38,211 nucleotides of DNA from Collinsella sp. GTDB lineage: Bacteria; Actinomycetota; Coriobacteriia; Coriobacteriales; Coriobacteriaceae. A model generated the notes under the pieces. The model was not told where the DNA came from and did no database searches. It was given only the letters and a program-made list of their open reading frames with translations. A program made the position numbers and the translations under genes. This document shows positions 8,783 to 19,300 of the stretch, in pieces. Positions within the stretch are counted from its first letter, which is position 1, and the number at the start of each line of letters is the position of its first letter. The stretch spans positions 5,998 to 44,208 of the forward strand of contig JAHYYL010000019.1 in assembly GCA_019424965.1 (NCBI GenBank), read 5' to 3'.

Positions 8783-11700
8783 TTAGATCACCGTCACGCG
8801 ACCCTGGTTACCCACAATGGCCTTGGCCTCGGCCAGCAGCGGAATCGAACGCGCGTTGACCTTGGCAGGTACCTCGGCACGCAGCACGCGCCCGTCCACC
8901 TGCTCGATAAAGATCTCCACGCGGTCGCCGCCCGGGTTAGCGGTGAGCACCGTGGCCAGGCGCGCCATATTGCCCTGGCTAAAGCGGCTGTTAGGCACCA
9001 TGACCTCAAACACCTTGGGCTTGTTGTTCTCCTCGTTGAGCTCGAGCGGCACGATCTCCTGCGCGATGATCTGGTCGCCGCGGTCCGAGCGCTCGAGCTT
9101 GCCCTTAATGCGCACAAAGGCATCGGACAGCTGCGCGCCGGTCTCGGGATCGACCTCGCCGTACAGGTACCCCTCGGCCTCTTTATAGGTCTTGGGGAAC
9201 ACGACGACGGTGGCCTCGCCTTCCATGTCCTCGAGCTGCACGATGCCCATGGGGTCACCGTTTTTGGTCACGCGCTTGGACACGCTCGAGACCATGCCGG
9301 CCCACCACAGCGCCTTGCCCTCGGGAATCTCCTGGTTGATGGTGCCGCCCGTAGGATTCTGAACTTCGTAGCCGGTATCGATCTGCGAGAACGAGAAGTC
9401 GCGCGCCTTGGCTAGTGCATACTCAAACGGGCGCAGCGGGTGGTCCGAGACATAGATGCCCAGAACCTCCTTCTCCTGGCTCAGCTTAAGGTGGCGGTCC
9501 CATTCCTGGCCATCCGGATCGGGCACGCTCACCTCAAAGCCCGAGCCCTCAACGTCGCCAAACATATCGAAGAACGACGTCTGGCCGCTCGCGCGATCCT
9601 TCTGGCGCTTTACCGCGGCATCGATGATGTTCTCGGGGTTGTTCTTATCCACAAAGTGCATCATCTGGCGACGCGGATACCCCGTGGAGTCGAAGGCGCC
9701 TGCCTTGATGAGCGATTCGATCACGCGGCGGTTGGCCTGGCTCGAGTCCACGCGCTCGACAAAGTCGTGCAGCGTCTTAAACGGGCCGCCCGCCTCGCGC
9801 TCGGCGATAATCGCCTGCGCCACGCCGGTGCCCACGCCGCGGATGCCGGCCAGACCAAAGCGCACGCCCTCCTTGGTAGCCGTGAACTCGGTACCGGACT
9901 CGTTGACATCTGGCGACAGCACGGGGATGCCGTCGTGACGGCATGCCGAGACGTAGTGCACGATCTTGTCGGTCTTGCCCGTATAGGACGTCAGAACGGC
10001 CGCCATGTACTCGTGCGGATAGTGCGCCTTGAGCCACGCCGTCTGCATAACCAGGATGGCGTAGCCGGCGGAGTGCGACTTGTTGAAGGCGTAGGACGCG
10101 AACTCGAGAACATCGTCCCAAATCTTCTGGGCGACCTCGCGCGTATAGTTGTTCTTGATGGCGCCGTTCATCCAGTGGTCGTAGGTGGTCTCGTCGGAGC
10201 CATCCTCCCAGTGGAGCACCGTCGACGTGAGCAGCTTGATCTTTTTCTTAGCCACGGGCTTACGGATACGCGAGTCCGATTCGCCCTTGGAGAAGCCGCA
10301 CATCTCGACGGAGATGAGCATAACCTGCTCCTGGTAGACCATGGTGCCGTAGGTTTCGCCCAGGATGTCGTCCAGGCGGTCGTCGTAGGAGACCGCCGGC
10401 TCCTTGCCGTTCATACGGTTGATGTAGGACGAAACCATGCCGGCGCCCAGCGGGCCCGGGCGGTACAGGGCGATCAATGCTACGACGTGCTTGTACTCGG
10501 TGGGCTTCATGTTCTTGATCGTGGCCGTCATGCCGGCGGACTCGACCTGGAAGACGCCGGCGGTGTGGCCGGAACCCATGAGCTTAAAGATCTCGGGGTC
10601 GTCAAAGGGAATCTCTTCCTCTTTGATGTCGATGCCGAAGTTCTTTTTGATGTTTGCCTTGGCCTTGGAGATAACAGTCAGCGTGCGCAGGCCCAAGAAG
10701 TCCATCTTGAGCAGGCCCATATCGGCAACGGTATGGCCCTCGTACTGGGTAATCTCGACGCCGCCCTTGGTATCGAGCTTAGTGGGCACGTGCTCGTTGA
10801 CGGGGTCGCGGCAGATCAGAACGGCGCACGCGTGCACGCCCTCGCCACGGGTGAGGCCCTCGATTGAGAGCGCCGTGTCGATGATGCGGCGGGCGTCGTC
10901 GTCCTTTTTATAGGCCTCGGCAAAATCGGGGTTAAACAGATCCTCTTTGCCGGGCTGCTTGTCGAGCACCTGCTTGAGCTTGACCTTGGGGTCGCTCGAA
11001 ACCATCTTGGACAGGCGCTGACCCATGTAGACCGGGTAGTCCAGGACGCGCGCGGCGTCGTTGATGGCCTGCTTGGCCTTAATGGTCGAGTAGGTGATGA
11101 CGTGGGTGACCTTCTCGGGGCCGTAGAGCTGGCGAACGTGCTCCACGACCTCGAGGCGCCGCTCATCGTCGAAGTCCATATCGATATCGGGCATCTCGGT
11201 ACGCTGCGGGGACAGGAACCTCTCGAACATCAGGCCGTTCTCGAGCGGGTCGAACGCGGTGATGTTCATGGCGTAGGCGACGATAGCGCCGGCGGCCGAG
11301 CCACGGCCGGGGCCGACGCCGATGCCGTTGTCCTTGGCCCATTGCACGTACTCGGCAACGATCAAGAAGTAGGCGGCAAAGCCCTTGTCGCAGATGACTT
11401 TGTATTCGTACTCAAAGCGCTCTTTGATGTTGACGCCACCAATCTCGCGCGTGGCCCAGTCGTCGCCGTAGTGCTGGCGCAGGCCCTTCTCGCACTCGCG
11501 GCGGAACTGGCTCTCGTGCGTCTCGCCGGGATCGAGCAGCGGGAAGCGCGGCAGGATGATGGAGTCCCAGTCCAGCTCTACGTAGCACTTGTCGGCGATC
11601 TCGAGCGTGTTGTCGCAGGCCTCGGGGCAATACGGGAACATCGCCCGCATCTCCTCCTCGGTCTTCATATAAAACTCCGAGCCGGTCATGCGCATGCGGT

Positions 11701-12586
11701 TGGGGTCGTCGACCTTGGCGTTCATGCCAATGCACATGATGACGTCCTGCACCGGCGCGTCCTCGCGGCGCAGGTAGTGGAAGTCGTTGGTGGCAATGAC
11801 TTTGACGCCCTCCTGCTTCGCGATCCCCAGGGGCGTACGGGCCCTCTGCCCGTCGGTCCGGCCGTTGTCGGTGGTGATGCCGTGTTCCTGGATCTCGATA
11901 TAAAAGTCGCCGGGTTCGAAGGTATCGCGGAAGGTCTCGGCCCACTTGATGGCGCCCTCCATGTCACCGCGGTCGATGTATTTGGGAATGATGCCCGCGA
12001 TGCAGGCGCTCGTGCAGATCATGCCCTTGGCATGGCGGCGCAGGTTGTCGAGCGTCACGCGGGGCTTGTAGTAAAAGCCCTGCACGGCGGCCTCGGAAAC
12101 CGTCTGCATCAGGTTGACGTAGCCCTCCTGGTCCTTGGCCAGGAGGATCATGTGGTAGAGCTCGGGCTTATGGTCGCGGGCAAGGGTCTCGTCCGGCGTA
12201 AAGTAGACCTCGCAGCCAAAGATGGGCTTGATGACCAGGGGCGGCTTGAGCTCGTCGATATTGCCCTTCTCGTCCCACATAGCCATGTCCTTAACGTACT
12301 GGGCATGCTCGCGCGGGTTTTCCTCGGGGTCGGGCTCCACCAGCTCGTCGCGGCGGTCCTTTTCCAAGAAGGCCTTGTCGTGGCTCCAGGTTTTGTACTC
12401 GGGCGTGTTGTGGTTAACGGCGTCGCAGGCCAGCGCCAAGTCGGGCACGCCATACATGTAGCCGTGATCGGTAATGGCCACGGCAGGCATGCCAAGCTCA
12501 ACGGCACGGTTGACCATATCCTGGATACGGGTTGCGCCGTCGAGCATGGAGAAAACAGTGTGATTGTGCAGATGGACGAATGCCAT
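8783..12586 (-). CDS. dnaE: DNA polymerase III alpha subunit (replicative polymerase)
   Basis: A 1,267-residue family C polymerase. Domains in order: PHP domain (FVHLHNHTVFSMLDG at the N-terminus), palm with the catalytic acidic pair PDIDMDF, thumb/fingers with GEGVHACAVLI and FASYAFNKSHSAGYA, a helix-hairpin-helix region (GLAGIRGVGTGVAQAI), and an OB-fold (GMVSSVSKRVTKNGDPM) near the C-terminus. The finger-domain motif that in E. coli reads LRRAMGKKK is here RIRKPVAKKK, followed by an extra stretch (TSTVLHWEDGSDETTYDHW) before the family pattern resumes. Length is slightly above the usual 1,150-1,200. The ATG at 12586 has GGAG about 8 nt upstream. It sits between addA and the SNF2 helicase on the same strand. 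Confidence 0.97.
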   Translation of the reverse strand: MAFVHLHNHTVFSMLDGATRIQDMVNRAVELGMPAVAITDHGYMYGVPDLALACDAVNHNTPEYKTWSHDKAFLEKDRRDELVEPDPEENPREHAQYVKDMAMWDEKGNIDELKPPLVIKPIFGCEVYFTPDETLARDHKPELYHMILLAKDQEGYVNLMQTVSEAAVQGFYYKPRVTLDNLRRHAKGMICTSACIAGIIPKYIDRGDMEGAIKWAETFRDTFEPGDFYIEIQEHGITTDNGRTDGQRARTPLGIAKQEGVKVIATNDFHYLRREDAPVQDVIMCIGMNAKVDDPNRMRMTGSEFYMKTEEEMRAMFPYCPEACDNTLEIADKCYVELDWDSIILPRFPLLDPGETHESQFRRECEKGLRQHYGDDWATREIGGVNIKERFEYEYKVICDKGFAAYFLIVAEYVQWAKDNGIGVGPGRGSAAGAIVAYAMNITAFDPLENGLMFERFLSPQRTEMPDIDMDFDDERRLEVVEHVRQLYGPEKVTHVITYSTIKAKQAINDAARVLDYPVYMGQRLSKMVSSDPKVKLKQVLDKQPGKEDLFNPDFAEAYKKDDDARRIIDTALSIEGLTRGEGVHACAVLICRDPVNEHVPTKLDTKGGVEITQYEGHTVADMGLLKMDFLGLRTLTVISKAKANIKKNFGIDIKEEEIPFDDPEIFKLMGSGHTAGVFQVESAGMTATIKNMKPTEYKHVVALIALYRPGPLGAGMVSSYINRMNGKEPAVSYDDRLDDILGETYGTMVYQEQVMLISVEMCGFSKGESDSRIRKPVAKKKIKLLTSTVLHWEDGSDETTYDHWMNGAIKNNYTREVAQKIWDDVLEFASYAFNKSHSAGYAILVMQTAWLKAHYPHEYMAAVLTSYTGKTDKIVHYVSACRHDGIPVLSPDVNESGTEFTATKEGVRFGLAGIRGVGTGVAQAIIAEREAGGPFKTLHDFVERVDSSQANRRVIESLIKAGAFDSTGYPRRQMMHFVDKNNPENIIDAAVKRQKDRASGQTSFFDMFGDVEGSGFEVSVPDPDGQEWDRHLKLSQEKEVLGIYVSDHPLRPFEYALAKARDFSFSQIDTGYEVQNPTGGTINQEIPEGKALWWAGMVSSVSKRVTKNGDPMGIVQLEDMEGEATVVVFPKTYKEAEGYLYGEVDPETGAQLSDAFVRIKGKLERSDRGDQIIAQEIVPLELNEENNKPKVFEVMVPNSRFSQGNMARLATVLTANPGGDRVEIFIEQVDGRVLRAEVPAKVNARSIPLLAEAKAIVGNQGRVTVI

Positions 12587-12687
12587 GTGATGAGCTCCGA
12601 TGCGGGTTCGTGTTCTGACTGAACGATTTTACCGCACGGCGCGGACGGCACCCGAACCTAGCCAAACCCACACGGCTCCTCACGCAG

Positions 12688-12750
12688 TTGCGGTGAAATG
12701 CGGACTGTTTGGCGGCTTTTTTGGCCAAAACAGTCCGTATTCCACCGCAA
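12688..12750. repeat. Long imperfect inverted repeat between addA and dnaE
   Basis: Arms at 12688-12713 and 12724-12750 pair over about 26 bp with one G-U-type pair, one mismatch and a one-base bulge, around a 10-nt loop. The arm cores read CGGACTGTTT and AAACAGTCCG. It fills most of the 175-bp gap between the addA stop and the dnaE start. There is no U-tract immediately 3' of the stem on either strand, so it is not a classical terminator; a dispersed palindromic repeat or an mRNA-processing hairpin is more likely. Confidence 0.7.
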
Positions 12751-12761
12751 GTTATTGAGGG

Positions 12762-15700
12762 CTAGAGGCTGTAGGTGACCACCTGAGGCTCGCACGGGTT
12801 GGCGGGGTCGACTTGCTCCACGCGGACGAACTTGACGGTCACGGCCTCAAAGCCCGCCTTGTGCAGAACATCAGCGTAAACGCGCGCCTGCAGGGCGTGC
12901 TTCTCCTGCAGCTGTTCCGGCGTCTCGTCCGGCGTGCCACCCGTCTTGTAGTCGATGACCAGCGCGCATGACGAATCCGCCGGGTTCGTCGCCAAAGCAT
13001 CGATGGCGCCCTCGGCATATGCACCGTAGCGAGCGATGTCCTCATCCTCGCAACCCAGCGAAAAGAACGGCACCTCGGCGCGAACGCACGGCCAGGCAAG
13101 CAGCTCGGCACGGACCGCCGACTTGAGCCAGCGATCCAGGGCAACGTCGAAGCGTTCGCGCTGTTCCGGCGTCAGGCGCCACAGGCGAGCCAGGGCGTCG
13201 GCACGCTCGGCGGGCAGCGCATCGGCACCCATCTCGATCAGCCACTGGCAGGCGGCGTGGAAGGCCGAGCCCAGCGCCATGGGATTGCCGGCGGGCTCGA
13301 CAGCGGCCACGTCTGCATCCGCCATCTCGGAACCATCAGACTCCGCATCATCGCCAGCCTCGTCCATGGGCACATGCGCCTCGGTGGCACGGTCCTCGGA
13401 CTCGGCATGCAGCGCCGCGGCAATTGACGAGTAGCTGTACGAATCGCGCACCGGATACGGGCAGATGCCCATGCGTACGCCCACCGCTTGGGGATGCACG
13501 AGCTCGAACGCATCGGGTTCGGGGTCGGCAGGACCGGGGACGATTGTACTGGCCGAATCGTCGGCAGTATCTGTATCGACATCGCCGCGAACAAGCCTGC
13601 CCTCGGCATCCAGTGAAGCGTTGGCCTCAAACGCCTGCTCGCCAAAGGAAAAGTCCGCGAGCGAAATGAGCTCGTAGTCGCCCGGCTGGGAGTTGTCGAA
13701 CACCAGGCGGTCGGCATCGAGCTGCGGCATGTCCAGAGCGTCGGTAGGCAGAATACGACGCAGCACGTCATAGGTCAGATCGGTCTCGACGTCGAAGGTC
13801 GGCGCGCACAGCTTGCCGCGGCTCACGCCGGCATCCATCGCCAAGATCACCAGCTCTCGCGCACGCGTCATGGCAACATAGAGCAAGCGGGCCCGCTCCT
13901 CGAGCGAAAGCTGCAGGTCGTCGTCGCGCAGGCGGGCAAATGCCTCGGCGGGAGAGCCCGTCGCACAGACGTCCTCCATGAGCTCTGGCGGCAGCCACAA
14001 CGACGTGCCCTTGCCCTTAAACGCATGCTCAAACTGCTTTTTGACGTCGTCGCCCTTCACAAAGGTTCCGTCGGCGAGCTTAACGCCGTCGAAGCGTGCC
14101 GGCAGCGCCACGATCTGCGCTCCGCCCTCGACGCGACCCATCTGTGCCGCACCCGAGGACTTACGCACGCCAAAACACTCGGCAACCGCTACGACCGGAT
14201 ACTCCAGACCCTTGGACGCATGCACCGTCATGATGCGTACCGCGCCGTCGCCCTCCTCGTTGAGCGCGCCCGGGGCCTCCTTGCCCGCCAAGAAGCGGTC
14301 GAAGGCGAGCGCAATGGAGCGCGGCGAGTTGCCGAGCTCGGCCTCTGCCTCGGCCACGGCGTCGAGCGCCTTGAGCACGTTGGCGGCAATGGCCTTGCCC
14401 TCGGGACCACGCTGTGCCAGACGTACAAACCAGCCGGAGGCGTTGACCACGTCGCGCGCGATGGCGGCGAACGAATCGCGGCCCACGCGACGGAGCGCAT
14501 ACCGCAGCACCTCGCGGGCGCGCGTCACGAGCGGCAAGTCTTGCAAACCCGGCACATCGGAATCGCTCATGATGCCCACGTCGATGTTGCGGCGCGAGGT
14601 TTCCCCCGTCTGGTCGTCCAGCTTGGTCGCCAGCGCCAGGAACTCCTGAGCGCCGAGCGCAAACATCGGCGAGGCCAGCAGCGGCATAAGACCCTGCGCC
14701 GTATCGGCCGGGTTAGCAAGCGCGCACACCAGGGCACGCACCGTCTGCACCTCGGCTGCCTGGGCAAAGACCGAGCCGCCTGCGATCACGCAGTCGAGCC
14801 CCTGGTCGCGGAAGGCCTGCGCATAGACATCGGCGTTGGTCATGCGGCCCAGCAGCAGGACCATGCTGCCCTGGGGCTGGCCCGCTTTAACGAGTGCTTG
14901 GAATCGCTCCGCAATCGCACGAGCTTTCGCCTGCGTTCGCTCCTGCGTACTGCCACCGGCAACGAAAATCGCCTGGCGGCGCGATGCCTTCGCCTTGAGC
15001 TTGTCCTCGCGTTCGTCGCTCGGTTCAAGATCCAAGAACCCCTGCATCAAACCACCGGTGTCGCCGTCAAAGACGCGCGCCACATAGCGCAGCACCTCGT
15101 CGTGGCTGCGGAAGTTGCGTACAAGCTTGACGAGCTCGCCGGCGGGGGCATCGGACGTGGCGACCGTCTCGGACGCCGTCGTCGAACCCACCTTGCGCTC
15201 CTGGCGACGGAACACCTCGACCTCTGCCCCACGAAAGCGATAGATGGACTGCTGCGCATCGCCCACGGTGCACAGCGCGCGCTCCCCCGCACCCGTCAGG
15301 TAACGGATCAAATCGACCTGCATCTGGTCGGTATCCTGGAACTCGTCGATCATGACCATCTTAAAGCGTCCCTCATAGGCCGCTCGAATGGCCGGGTAGT
15401 CGCGCAGCGCCTCGTATGCCATGCGGAGCAGGTCGTTATTATCGAGGGCGGACTGGGCAGCCTTCAGTGCGCGATACTCAGCCTCCACGGAACGGGCCAG
15501 GCCCACCAGCGCATCGAGCGCGGGGGCACCGCAGGCCAGCACGATATTGATAAACGCATCGGCAGCCTCGGCCTTGAGTAGCTCCACCTGCTCCTTAGAA
15601 AACGCCTTGCTCGCCCGAGGCATGCTGCACGACATCATGAGTCGCGCCGCATCCTCCATGGTTTTGCCACTCGCCTCAAACGCGTCGATGGCGTCGAGTG

Positions 15701-16385
15701 CCACCTGTGCCTTTTCGGTCGCGGCCTTGCTCGCACCCAACGCCGCGCGATAGGCGTCGGCAAGCGCCGAGGTGTCAGCCTGGCCGCGCGCCACGCACAC
15801 ATCGTCCATGCCGCCCGGCAGCTGGCTCGATAGCTCCAGCAGGTCGCGCACCAGTCCTTTAATGGTGGTACCGGCGCCAAACGGCCCACCCTCGCCCGCC
15901 ATGGGATACCAAGCGTAGAGGGCCTTAAGCGAAGCGGCGAGCTCGGGGGCGGCATCGGGCGCCGTCGCGCGGGCCAGCACATGCTCAACAGCCTGGTCCA
16001 TAAGCTCGTCGGTATCGGTGAGCACCGTGAACTCGGGATCGATGCCCAGCTCCAACGCATGTGCGCGCAGGATACGCGAGCACATGCCGTGAATGGTCGA
16101 GATCCACGCATCGTCGACGGTCAGGGCTTCCTCGTCCATGCCCTCGTCGATGAGCGCGCGGCGCACACGGTCACGGATCTCGGCCGCGGCGTCTTTGGTA
16201 AAGGTAATGGCGAGCACCTGATCCAGATGCTCAACGAACGGACCGGATTCGGGCGAGAGCGCGTAGACGATGCGGCGCGTGAGGGTAAAGGTCTTGCCCG
16301 AGCCGGCACCTGCCGAGACAAACAGCGGGCGGTCGAGCGTTTTGACGACTTGCAGTTGTTGCGGCATCAAAGTCGAAAGATCCAT
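12762..16385 (-). CDS. addA: AddA-type UvrD-family helicase/nuclease
   Basis: A 1,207-residue superfamily 1A helicase with a C-terminal nuclease, the large subunit of the AddAB double-strand-break resection complex. Walker A is SAGAGSGKTFTLTRR (about 24-38). TFTKDAAAEIRDRV is motif Ia, MIDEFQDTDQMQ is motif II, and TVHASKGLEYPVV and LLYVAMTRARE are motifs V and VI. The C-terminal PD-(D/E)XK nuclease shows GAIDAL, VIDYKTGG (about 1145) and QARVYADVL. Acidic low-complexity inserts occur around residues 900-1010. The ATG follows the addB stop by only 3 nt, and its GGAGG lies inside the end of addB, so the pair is translationally coupled. The alternative name, RecB-like UvrD helicase, describes the same fold. 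Confidence 0.9.
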   Translation of the reverse strand: MDLSTLMPQQLQVVKTLDRPLFVSAGAGSGKTFTLTRRIVYALSPESGPFVEHLDQVLAITFTKDAAAEIRDRVRRALIDEGMDEEALTVDDAWISTIHGMCSRILRAHALELGIDPEFTVLTDTDELMDQAVEHVLARATAPDAAPELAASLKALYAWYPMAGEGGPFGAGTTIKGLVRDLLELSSQLPGGMDDVCVARGQADTSALADAYRAALGASKAATEKAQVALDAIDAFEASGKTMEDAARLMMSCSMPRASKAFSKEQVELLKAEAADAFINIVLACGAPALDALVGLARSVEAEYRALKAAQSALDNNDLLRMAYEALRDYPAIRAAYEGRFKMVMIDEFQDTDQMQVDLIRYLTGAGERALCTVGDAQQSIYRFRGAEVEVFRRQERKVGSTTASETVATSDAPAGELVKLVRNFRSHDEVLRYVARVFDGDTGGLMQGFLDLEPSDEREDKLKAKASRRQAIFVAGGSTQERTQAKARAIAERFQALVKAGQPQGSMVLLLGRMTNADVYAQAFRDQGLDCVIAGGSVFAQAAEVQTVRALVCALANPADTAQGLMPLLASPMFALGAQEFLALATKLDDQTGETSRRNIDVGIMSDSDVPGLQDLPLVTRAREVLRYALRRVGRDSFAAIARDVVNASGWFVRLAQRGPEGKAIAANVLKALDAVAEAEAELGNSPRSIALAFDRFLAGKEAPGALNEEGDGAVRIMTVHASKGLEYPVVAVAECFGVRKSSGAAQMGRVEGGAQIVALPARFDGVKLADGTFVKGDDVKKQFEHAFKGKGTSLWLPPELMEDVCATGSPAEAFARLRDDDLQLSLEERARLLYVAMTRARELVILAMDAGVSRGKLCAPTFDVETDLTYDVLRRILPTDALDMPQLDADRLVFDNSQPGDYELISLADFSFGEQAFEANASLDAEGRLVRGDVDTDTADDSASTIVPGPADPEPDAFELVHPQAVGVRMGICPYPVRDSYSYSSIAAALHAESEDRATEAHVPMDEAGDDAESDGSEMADADVAAVEPAGNPMALGSAFHAACQWLIEMGADALPAERADALARLWRLTPEQRERFDVALDRWLKSAVRAELLAWPCVRAEVPFFSLGCEDEDIARYGAYAEGAIDALATNPADSSCALVIDYKTGGTPDETPEQLQEKHALQARVYADVLHKAGFEAVTVKFVRVEQVDPANPCEPQVVTYSL

Positions 16386-16388
16386 GGT

Positions 16389-19300
16389 CTACACGTCCCT
16401 CCTTACAAACGTTCCTTCGTGGTTATACGAGCAGCGCGCATGCGCGGCCTGAGCCGACGTCGGGTCGACGGCGGCAACGTTGCCTGCCTCGAGCTCGCGC
16501 AGACGCTCGGCAATGCCGGTCTCCACTCGATCGAGCAGCGCATCGAAGTCCATGCTGCCGCCCTCGCCGGGAAAGCCCTCCTTAAGCCCCGGGATGCGGC
16601 CGTCACCACGCTCTTCCTCAAGCAACTCGGCGCTCGCCGCACCGCGCAGCGCGGGCTTGCCACCCTTGGTCGAAAAATAGAGCGCAGCACGGGTATCTAG
16701 GCCCAGCGCCCGACGCATGGCCTGTGCGTAGATGAGCGTCTGGGTATGGGGCGGCAGCCAGCGCGGGTCGTCGATGGGGGCCTCGCCCGACTCCTCGTCG
16801 CGCACCGTGGGGTCGGCGAGTTTAAACTCCTCGACACCCGAACGATGCTTGTAGTCGATTACCACGGCGCGATTCTCGGCATCCACGTCAACGCGGTCGA
16901 TGCGCCCACCGAGTGGCCAACCGGCATACTCGACCCGGAGCTCGTTGAACGCAAACTCCAGGTAGCGCGGCGCGAAGGGCGCGAGCGCCTCGGACTCGTA
17001 GGCAAGCACGCCCTCCAGCTGCGGCAAAATCTCGGCCACCTGGCGCTCCTCCACCGGGGAGAGCGGCACCAGCGGGCCCTCGGTACCGCGCTTGCCGGCG
17101 TGCTCGGCCAGGGTCTCGGCAAAGACCTCGTGCAGCAGCTCCTTCGCGCGCGGCAGATTCATGGGTGTCACGCGCTCCATGCCCTCCTGGGGCAGGCGGG
17201 CATGGAGGTGCTCCAGCACATCGTGGACAAAGTTGCCCTTCTCCATATTTCCAAAGCCCGCATCAATGGACTGGGGCTTCACGCGATACGACACGAACCA
17301 GCACAACGGGCACGTCGAGTACGCCTCAATCTGCGAGGCGGACGTCAGGCGCGGCACCAGCGGCGCATCCTCGCCCTCGCCATCGCGACGGCGCAGGACC
17401 AGATACGGAATGGCTTCATCGCTCAGATGCTGAGGAGCTTCGCAGGTCACGCGCTCGCGCCTAAGACCTTCGCCTGCCTCGGGATCGAAGTCCCTTACGA
17501 TATCGCCCTCACCCACGCACTTCGCCTTGTCGGCGCCAACGGCCTTAGCGTCGTCAGCGGCCTTGTCGGCGTCAGCGGCCTTAGCATCGTTAGCGGCCTC
17601 GGCATGCGCCCGCAACTCGGTCCACACGGCCGCCGGATAGCACTCGCGCGCCTGACGATCGTGGGTCACACGGGCGAGCGTAACCGGACCACGCGACGCT
17701 TGTATCGCGCGGCCAAAGCGTGCGCGCAGCAAGGCCGCAGGCTCAAGCGTCACGCCCTCGCGACCGAGGCTCGCCGTCAGCGTGGTCAGCGGCCCCTCTT
17801 CGTGTGAGAGCGGATAGCTGTCCAGATCGACATCGGCAAACAGCACGGCATCGTAGCTGCCGGGGCGCAGAGCCGCCGCATCGGCAAGCGAAGCAAAGCG
17901 AACCTGGGCGCGTGGCGCACGGTCAACCTCGTAGGTCTCGTAATCGTAGGCGGCGCTACGCTTGTCCACCTTGGTTCGAATGTCGTCGAGCACAGGCACG
18001 GTCGCGGCCTGCGACACGTCGAGCGCACGGGCGCCATTCATAAGGATGTCGATGACGTGGCGCAGCAGGGCCACCTCCGCCTGGCGACGGGCCTGACCGT
18101 CGAGACCGCCAAGTGCGCGATCGGGCAGTGCCTCGGCAACGGCAAGCATGGCCTTGAGCGCCGTCACGGGTTTGTCGCGCCACAGCGCCTGGAACACGTC
18201 CGAGATCACGCACGGCACGTTCTTAAACCAGCTCTCGTCGCTCGCCGCTTTACGCGCGCCCCTCACCTGGCCCTGCACGCTCTGCAGCAGGCTCTTGACG
18301 CCCGCAGTGGTCTTGCTGCGCGACAGTCGCATATTCTTGTCGAACGTGCGCGCGCTGGCGGCGTCGGCACCCGAAAGCGGGCTGTAAATCCAGTCGGTAA
18401 GCTCCGGAGCGGGCCACCACTCAGTCTTAGAAGCTGCCCCTTCGTCAGCGGCCTTCATACGCTCGATCAGGTTGGCGAGCGCCGTGAACTGCCTGCCCGC
18501 AATGGATTTGGAAAACGCCGTGAACTCGGCCGTCTCGGCAGCAACGTGGCGCGCCGCCAAACGAGCGGCAAGCTCGCCGAACAGCTGGGGTGCCCGGGCA
18601 GAAACAACGAGCACGCGTACGGGGTCGGCGGGTGTTGCAGCAGCTTTATCGTCCTTGGACTCCTTGCGCGCTTTCACCAACTTATCGATGACGTCCGCAT
18701 AAGCATGGGCACGGGCATGGGGGCCGGCGACCTCAATAAAGGCAGGCTGAGCAGCGGACTTGGAGGCAGTCTGGGGCGCGGCGGCGCCCTCCCCCAGCGG
18801 CGCGATCTCAAACAGCACACCGCGGACATCAAATGCCGCGGCAAGCTCCTCGCGCATCGCCGCTTGCTCGCGGGCAAGCAGCACGACAACCTCTCCCCCG
18901 TTGTTTGCCACGGCGGACAGCAGCTCGAGCAGGCTATACGTAAATGACGTGACGCCGCGCACGCAAACGGCGCGGGCGCACCCCGGCAGGTTGTCGGCCA
19001 AAGCGCCGGCCATAATGTCAGCCGCCTCGCAGGGCTCGACCATATCTCGACGGTCCAAACCGCGCGTATAGGCGCACAAAAGTTCAAACACGCGAGCCTC
19101 GGCGTCGCTTTTGGGCTTGGGCTTGCAAACGTTGTCGCAGCAACGCTCGGCACCTGTCCCTGCCACACCCGGCAGCACATCGCGAGCCATACGCGCGAGC
19201 ATACGCACCGTGCCCTGGCTGCGCGAAAGCGGCTGCAGGTCGGCGTCGTCGAGACGCGCTACCATGTCCGAAAACAGCATCTGGCGCTGCAGGTTGTCGA

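Noticed and set aside
12612..12624. Possible LexA box upstream of dnaE
   Set aside because: The half-sites are in the reverse order and spacing (GTTC-N5-GAAC), not GAAC-N4-GTTC.
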